A stretch of 64,000 bases of DNA, taken from an uncultured Lachnospiraceae bacterium (GTDB taxonomy: Bacteria; Bacillota; Clostridia; Lachnospirales; Lachnospiraceae). The notes beneath the pieces are model-generated. The model worked only from the letters and a program-made list of their open reading frames with translations, did no database searches and was not told where the DNA came from. Each line of letters starts with the position of its first letter. Within the stretch, counting starts at the first letter, position 1. Shown one piece after another: positions 59,589 to 64,000 of the stretch. The translations under genes and the position numbers were made by a program. The stretch covers positions 372,001-436,000 of the forward strand of contig CAKRVA010000001.1 in NCBI GenBank assembly GCA_934408585.1, read 5' to 3'.

Positions 59589-60071
59589 ATGAAGGCAACA
59601 AAGAAATGGCTTGTATTATCTCTTGTGCTTACAACACTTTGTCTGCTTACCGCCTGTGGTAGTGACAAAAATGCAGACAATAATACAAACAACGACACCG
59701 TAAATGATGCCACAAATGGAAACGCCGGAACAAACGACACCACAGACACCAATGGTACCAACGATACCAATGGCGTAACTGATACAGACAACGGTATGAT
59801 GGATAACAACGATACCGATAACGGTATGAATAATGATTCCATCATGGATGGTGCCGGTGACTTAGTGGATGATACCGGTGATGCGGTCGGTAATGCCGTT
59901 GACAAAACAGGCAACGCGGTCGGTGATATCATTGATGATGCGGGCAATACCGTAGGCGGCGTCGTAGATGACATTGCAAACGGAGTTTCCGATATCACAG
60001 ATGATGTCGTTGGCGGCAACGACACTACTACTACCGGAAAAACAACTACCGGTACAACTACTGCCCGTTAG
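59589..60071 (+). CDS. Asn/Asp/Thr-rich low-complexity lipoprotein
   Basis: The 160-residue protein has a lipoprotein signal peptide with lipobox LTAC (Cys23). The mature part consists of an Asn/Thr/Asp-rich stretch (about 25-80), then a run of imperfect repeats of the form DxxGxxVGxxVDxxG (about 85-145) and a Thr-rich end. No fold is recognised. GGAGG lies 6 bases before the ATG. It is most likely a small surface lipoprotein; the repeats would change length easily by recombination. Confidence 0.75.
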   Translation: MKATKKWLVLSLVLTTLCLLTACGSDKNADNNTNNDTVNDATNGNAGTNDTTDTNGTNDTNGVTDTDNGMMDNNDTDNGMNNDSIMDGAGDLVDDTGDAVGNAVDKTGNAVGDIIDDAGNTVGGVVDDIANGVSDITDDVVGGNDTTTTGKTTTGTTTAR

Positions 60072-60089
60072 TTTCGAGGCAGCATACAG

Positions 60090-60124
60090 AAAAAGAGGGT
60101 GCTTTTGCATCCTCTTTCTTTCTG
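60090..60124. terminator. Terminator between the lipoprotein gene and fbp
   Basis: AAAGAGGGTGC and GCATCCTCTTT pair around TTTT (one mismatch), followed by TCTTTCT. It serves the plus-strand lipoprotein and may also end the minus-strand fbp transcript. Confidence 0.75.
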
Positions 60125-60131
60125 TCCTTTT

Positions 60132-62093
60132 TTATTTTTCAACAATCGTACCATCGCGGTATGCCTGAAGCAATAATTCCAGTTGTGAAATACGCTCCTT
60201 AAGCTCCGTTCCAATATCGGTATCGGCTACCCGGATTCTGACCGGTGCCACTTCGATAATCGTAGAGTCCGAAAAAATATCGGATTCATGAATAATTGCT
60301 GCTTCTCTTGATTCGAATGGTTCGTGTGCAACAAGACGCATTCCATGAGAACTGGCAACCAATGTATATCCGGCAATTCCAGTTTTACTCTGGTAAGCCT
60401 TGGAAAAACCACCATCGATAATCAAAAGCTTTCCGTCACATTTGATCGGGCTTTCTCCCTTTTTCAATTCTACGGGTACATGCCCGTTAATAATATGAGA
60501 TTTCTTAGGTGGCAGTTCAAATTCTTCCAGTATCCGGTTCAGAACCTCTTCATTATCCAGCAAAGAATAGTACGCATTTTTTGTTTCCTTATGCGTTTCC
60601 TTATCTTCGATAAAATAACGCTCAAATGTCGTCATCTTGTCCTTGCCAAATACCGGAGAGTTCTTTCCTGCCCAGATATACCAGATATAATCCTGTGCCC
60701 GGCGCATACCGGACGGATCATTTTTGGCATAATATCCTTTCCGGGCGTAATTATCCAGAATGTCATAAAGCTCTCTGCCTTTATATTCTTTTCCGTCAAC
60801 ATTTGCTGACAGGAAATTTCCCTGTTCATCCATTGGTACACAACCATGATAAAGAAGATTGGAATTATGAACCTTATACAATCCTCCATTGGAAAACAGA
60901 AAACGTACATGCTTCTGAAGTTTTTCGCACTTCAAAAATGCCTGCCGGATTCGCTCCATAACCTGCTCTTCATCCGGAGTAAGCATATATGGGTCCTCGG
61001 GGTTCACCGTCGGAAAATCCGTATCCTTCATTGGATATTCTTTTCCATATGCCATTATGGTCTTCTTTTCATAATCAATTTTATCAAGCAGCAACCGGTC
61101 ATCCATATCAAATTCCGGATGCTTTTTAATCAGTTGTCCCTCCAATTTAAACTGAATAATCGAAATCGCCTTATGGATTTTCATATCCAGGCTCAAATCT
61201 TTCGTATTATAATCAGTGTTAAACTTAATGGAGAACACATCGCAATCTGCATCTGCATAGGTATCCAATGCAAACGTTGCAAGCGGAATCAGATTGATTC
61301 CATATCCCTCTTCCAATGTATCAAGACTTCCGTATCTTGCTGCAATACGAATCACCGTTGCAATACATGCAAGATGGCCGCAAGCTGCTCCCATCCACAC
61401 AATGTCATGATTTCCCCACTGAATATCTACGGAATGATAATTCATCAGCGTATCCAGAATAATGTGCGGTCCGGGACCACGGTCAAAAATATCTCCCACA
61501 ATATGCAGATGATCGATTACCAGACGTTGAATCAGATTGCTCAACGCAATAATAAACTCCTGGGCTCTTCCAATCCGGATAATGGTATGTACAATTTCAT
61601 TGTAATAACCTTCCTTATCCGAGATATCTGCCTTTTCAGTAATCAGTTCTTCAATAATATATGCAAAATCCTTCGGAAGTGCCTTACGGACTTTGGACCT
61701 CGTATATTTCGATGCGACCTTTTTGGTAATCTGTACCAGACGGTGCAAGGTAATCTTATACCAGTCTTCAATATTTTCTTCGGTGCTTGTTACAATATCA
61801 AGCTTTTCTTCCGGGTAGTAAATCAATGTTGCAATGGACTTTTTATCCTTATTGCTCAGTGTATTTTCAAACACTTCGTCTATTGTACGTCTGACAGCCC
61901 CGGAACCATTTTTGAGCACATGGGCAAACTGCTCATACTCTCCATGAATGTCTGTCAGGAAGTGCTCCGTTCCTTTTGGCAGGTTCAAAATTGCCTGAAG
62001 ATTTATAATCTCGGTCGATGCGGCAGCAATATTGGGATATTCATGCGCCAGGCTCTTGAGATACTTCAGTTCCATACTTTCCTGTCTGCTCAT
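60132..62093 (-). CDS. fbp: Fructose-1,6-bisphosphatase class III
   Basis: The 653-residue protein is of the class III FBPase type found in Firmicutes, with the metallophosphatase motifs GDIFDRGPGPH and IQWGNHDIVWMGA and INGHVPVE near the C-terminus. It turns fructose-1,6-bisphosphate into fructose-6-phosphate for gluconeogenesis; in Bacillus the enzyme is activated by phosphoenolpyruvate. It follows dapB by 18 bases and may be cotranscribed with dapA-dapB. Confidence 0.96.
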   Translation of the reverse strand: MSRQESMELKYLKSLAHEYPNIAAASTEIINLQAILNLPKGTEHFLTDIHGEYEQFAHVLKNGSGAVRRTIDEVFENTLSNKDKKSIATLIYYPEEKLDIVTSTEENIEDWYKITLHRLVQITKKVASKYTRSKVRKALPKDFAYIIEELITEKADISDKEGYYNEIVHTIIRIGRAQEFIIALSNLIQRLVIDHLHIVGDIFDRGPGPHIILDTLMNYHSVDIQWGNHDIVWMGAACGHLACIATVIRIAARYGSLDTLEEGYGINLIPLATFALDTYADADCDVFSIKFNTDYNTKDLSLDMKIHKAISIIQFKLEGQLIKKHPEFDMDDRLLLDKIDYEKKTIMAYGKEYPMKDTDFPTVNPEDPYMLTPDEEQVMERIRQAFLKCEKLQKHVRFLFSNGGLYKVHNSNLLYHGCVPMDEQGNFLSANVDGKEYKGRELYDILDNYARKGYYAKNDPSGMRRAQDYIWYIWAGKNSPVFGKDKMTTFERYFIEDKETHKETKNAYYSLLDNEEVLNRILEEFELPPKKSHIINGHVPVELKKGESPIKCDGKLLIIDGGFSKAYQSKTGIAGYTLVASSHGMRLVAHEPFESREAAIIHESDIFSDSTIIEVAPVRIRVADTDIGTELKERISQLELLLQAYRDGTIVEK

Positions 62094-62111
62094 CTAAGGT
62101 TTTTCCTTTCT

Positions 62112-62867
62112 TTATCCAATGACCTGACTCATATCGTATAATCCGGCATCTTTTCCATTCAGGAACTTTGCTGCCTGTATGGCACCTTTTCCAAAAACTG
62201 CCTTGGAATATGCTGTATGGGAAAACGTAACAACTTCATCCGTACCGGCAAAAATCACATCATGCTCACCTACAATCGTTCCACCACGTACCGCAGAAAA
62301 TCCGATTTCTTTTTTTGGACGCTGCTGTCTTCTCTGACTTCTGTCATAAACATATTCATATTCGTTATTCAAAACCTCATTGACAGAATCACCTAATGCC
62401 AATGCCGTTCCACTCGGTGCATCCAGCTTCAGATTATGATGCTTTTCTACAATTTCAATATCAAATCCTGCCGGTGCAAGAATCGCAGTTGCTTCTTTTA
62501 ACAGCTTCATAAGCATATTAATGCCAAGTGACATATTTGCAGAACGCAAAATAGCAACCTTTTTGGATGCATCTTCAACATGCTGAATCTGTTCCTTCGA
62601 TAATCCTGTTGTACAAACCACACATGGAACCTGTTTCTCGACACAATAGTCCATCAATCCGTCAATTGCTGCCGGATTGCAAAAATCGATAATTACATCT
62701 GCTTCCACATTGCAGTCGCTAATTTTTGAAAATACCGGAAAATCATTTTTCCCCTCGTCATAAACATCTATTCCTGCAACCAGTTCGATATCCTCATCCT
62801 CGCGGATCAGTCCGGCAATCATCTGCCCCATCTTACCGTTGCAGCCATGCATAATCGCTCTTGTCAT
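62112..62867 (-). CDS. dapB: 4-hydroxy-tetrahydrodipicolinate reductase
   Basis: The 251-residue protein has the nucleotide-binding start IMHGCNGKMGQMI (6-18) and the DapB active-site segment EKHHNLKLDAPSGTA. It reduces the DapA product with NAD(P)H in the diaminopimelate/lysine pathway. It lies 33 bases after dapA on the same strand and thus under the lysine riboswitch upstream of dapA. Confidence 0.96.
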   Translation of the reverse strand: MTRAIMHGCNGKMGQMIAGLIREDEDIELVAGIDVYDEGKNDFPVFSKISDCNVEADVIIDFCNPAAIDGLMDYCVEKQVPCVVCTTGLSKEQIQHVEDASKKVAILRSANMSLGINMLMKLLKEATAILAPAGFDIEIVEKHHNLKLDAPSGTALALGDSVNEVLNNEYEYVYDRSQRRQQRPKKEIGFSAVRGGTIVGEHDVIFAGTDEVVTFSHTAYSKAVFGKGAIQAAKFLNGKDAGLYDMSQVIG

Positions 62868-62900
62868 GCTCGTTTCCTTCCTTATATATATCTTTGCAGT

Positions 62901-63785
62901 CTATAAAACACCATATTCCTTCATTGCGTTTTCCAGTTTCTTTGCATTTTCAGGTTCCATCTCAGTCAATGGAGATTTTGGTATTCCCACTTCTTTTCCC
63001 TGAAGATTCAATGCCATTTTAACCGGAATCGGATTTACTTCACAGAATAATGCTTTGCAAAGCGGTATTGCACGCAGCTGCTCGGCACAGCTTCCTTTCA
63101 CATCTCCATCAAAGAATTTCTGACAAATTTCATGTGTCTGTCTTGGTGCAACATTAGATAATACAGAAATAACTCCAACGCCACCCAGAGATAAAATTGG
63201 AACAATCTGGTCATCATTACCGGAATACAGGTCAATCTTTCCATTTGCTAAAGACATCAATTTAGCAACCTGGGAAATATCCCCGCTCGCTTCCTTAATA
63301 CCCACGATATTTTCCACATCGGTACAAAGTCTTACTGCTGTTTCCGGCTGAATGTTGCAACCGGTACGGCTTGGTACATTATAAAGAATACAAGGTACTT
63401 TTACGGAATCTGCAATTGCTTTAAAATGCTTGTAAAGACCATTCTGTGTTGCCTTATTATAATATGGGGTTACCAGCAGAATTCCATCTACCCCGTATTT
63501 TTCTGCTTCGGTAGAAAGATAAATTGCAGTTTCTGTACAATTTGAACCGGTTCCTGCCACTACCGGAATTCTTCCTGCTACTTTCTCTACACAATAACGA
63601 ATCACATCGAGATGTTCCTCATGCGTAAGTGTGGATGACTCTCCTGTTGTTCCACACACAATAATTGCATCAGTGCCTCCGGCAATCTGATCCTCGATTA
63701 ACTCTGCAAACTTTTCATAATTTACGGTTCTGTCCTCATGAAAAGGTGTAACAATTGCTACTCCTGCTCCTTTAAAAATAGCCAT
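62901..63785 (-). CDS. dapA: 4-hydroxy-tetrahydrodipicolinate synthase
   Basis: The 294-residue TIM-barrel aldolase has GTTGES (45-50), YNVPSRT with Tyr135 and Arg140, and the Schiff-base Lys164 in GIKEASGD. It condenses pyruvate and aspartate semialdehyde, the committed step to diaminopimelate and lysine. GGAGG is 10 bases before the ATG. A terminator (63833-63869) and the end of a lysine riboswitch lie upstream, so expression falls when lysine is plentiful. Confidence 0.97.
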   Translation of the reverse strand: MAIFKGAGVAIVTPFHEDRTVNYEKFAELIEDQIAGGTDAIIVCGTTGESSTLTHEEHLDVIRYCVEKVAGRIPVVAGTGSNCTETAIYLSTEAEKYGVDGILLVTPYYNKATQNGLYKHFKAIADSVKVPCILYNVPSRTGCNIQPETAVRLCTDVENIVGIKEASGDISQVAKLMSLANGKIDLYSGNDDQIVPILSLGGVGVISVLSNVAPRQTHEICQKFFDGDVKGSCAEQLRAIPLCKALFCEVNPIPVKMALNLQGKEVGIPKSPLTEMEPENAKKLENAMKEYGVL

Positions 63786-63832
63786 ACTAAAATATCCTCC
63801 TTAAAATTATTCCGGCACTGTTCACTGTCATA

Positions 63833-63869
63833 GCGAAAAAAATCGGTACACTATACTGCGCACCGACTT
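63833..63869 (-). terminator. Riboswitch-controlled terminator upstream of dapA
   Basis: On the minus strand AAGTCGGTGCGC pairs with GTGTACCGATTT (with G-U pairs) around AGTATA, and a run of seven T follows. It lies between the riboswitch and the dapA ribosome binding site and is the expected expression platform. Confidence 0.85.
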
Positions 63870-63904
63870 TATGGATATCATTTCATTCCTGTTATGAATC
63901 GGAT

Positions 63905-64000
63905 AGCGCCCCATCAGAATCTGATGACAGTCATACAGTTCTTAGCTGTATGCCCAAGGGTTCTTCCGCAGTAGTTCCAAACCCTTTCGGCGTTCCTCCC
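63905..64000 (-). promoter_or_regulatory. Lysine riboswitch (L box), 3' part
   Basis: On the minus strand the last 96 bases contain the L-box elements GCCGAAAGG, a stem with AGGGTTT/GAACCCT arms, the hairpin GCATACAGC/GCTGTATG-type (CATACAGCTAAGAACTGTATG region near 63932-63953) and the closing ACTGTCA. The 5' half lies beyond the window end. Lysine binding stabilises the aptamer and allows the terminator at 63833-63869 to form. Confidence 0.8.

Noticed and set aside
60846..62141. Long plus-strand frame of 431 codons
   Set aside because: It is antisense to fbp, whose product has all family motifs; the antisense product has an unnatural make-up rich in Cys, Ile and Asn.

Overview
The window looks like chromosomal DNA of a low-GC, spore-forming Clostridia bacterium, most likely of the Lachnospiraceae. 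The grounds are a spore-germination protease gene (gpr) next to rpsT, the dgt-dnaG-rpoD-trmK order, a TGS-uridine kinase fusion, a class III fructose bisphosphatase, YerC and DUF1836 genes, and strong purine-rich ribosome binding sites. The family assignment is an inference from gene content. No species is claimed.

Layout. 0-3.4 kb: start of gpr, rpsT, the RNase P RNA gene, and a CsoR-controlled metal P-type ATPase with two clear operators. 3.4-10.8 kb: macromolecular-synthesis cluster (dgt, dnaG, rpoD, trmK, TGS-uridine kinase) and an esterase. 10.9-17.5 kb: acyltransferase plus zinc-ribbon membrane protein, a set of very small membrane proteins, an M18 aminopeptidase, a membrane-linked Mrr-like nuclease, an acetyltransferase and an XRE regulator. 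17.6-22.9 kb: a graveyard of integrated elements at a tRNA-Leu gene, with tandem attachment-site relics, a truncated integrase, an intact HicAB toxin-antitoxin operon, gene fragments and a decayed IS30-family transposase.

22.9-34.1 kb: a four-gene operon built around two COG0523/CobW-like GTPases (one very His-rich, one carrying a YcgQ-like C-terminal domain), a glycolipid/phospholipid pair, a MATE exporter with its own MerR regulator and a textbook 19-bp-spacer promoter, and flotillin. 34.2-42.6 kb: a fructan/fructose operon (CUT2 ABC transporter, GH32 enzyme, fructokinase) next to a LacI-type regulator that carries a second sugar-binding-protein domain. 42.7-48.4 kb: accessory segment with KilA-N/XRE genes, a mobile-element scar and a DarT-DarG DNA ADP-ribosylation toxin-antitoxin pair. 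48.4-64 kb: housekeeping genes (23S rRNA methyltransferase, PcrA, SPFH protein, YerC, cold-shock protein, a lone HisA-like enzyme, fbp, dapB, dapA). The window ends inside a lysine riboswitch that precedes dapA.

The strongest candidates for further work are the His-rich GTPase operon, the double-sensor LacI protein, the DarTG locus, the HicAB operon with paired operators, and the operon of 26- and 47-residue membrane peptides. All family names come from reading motifs; no database search was possible.
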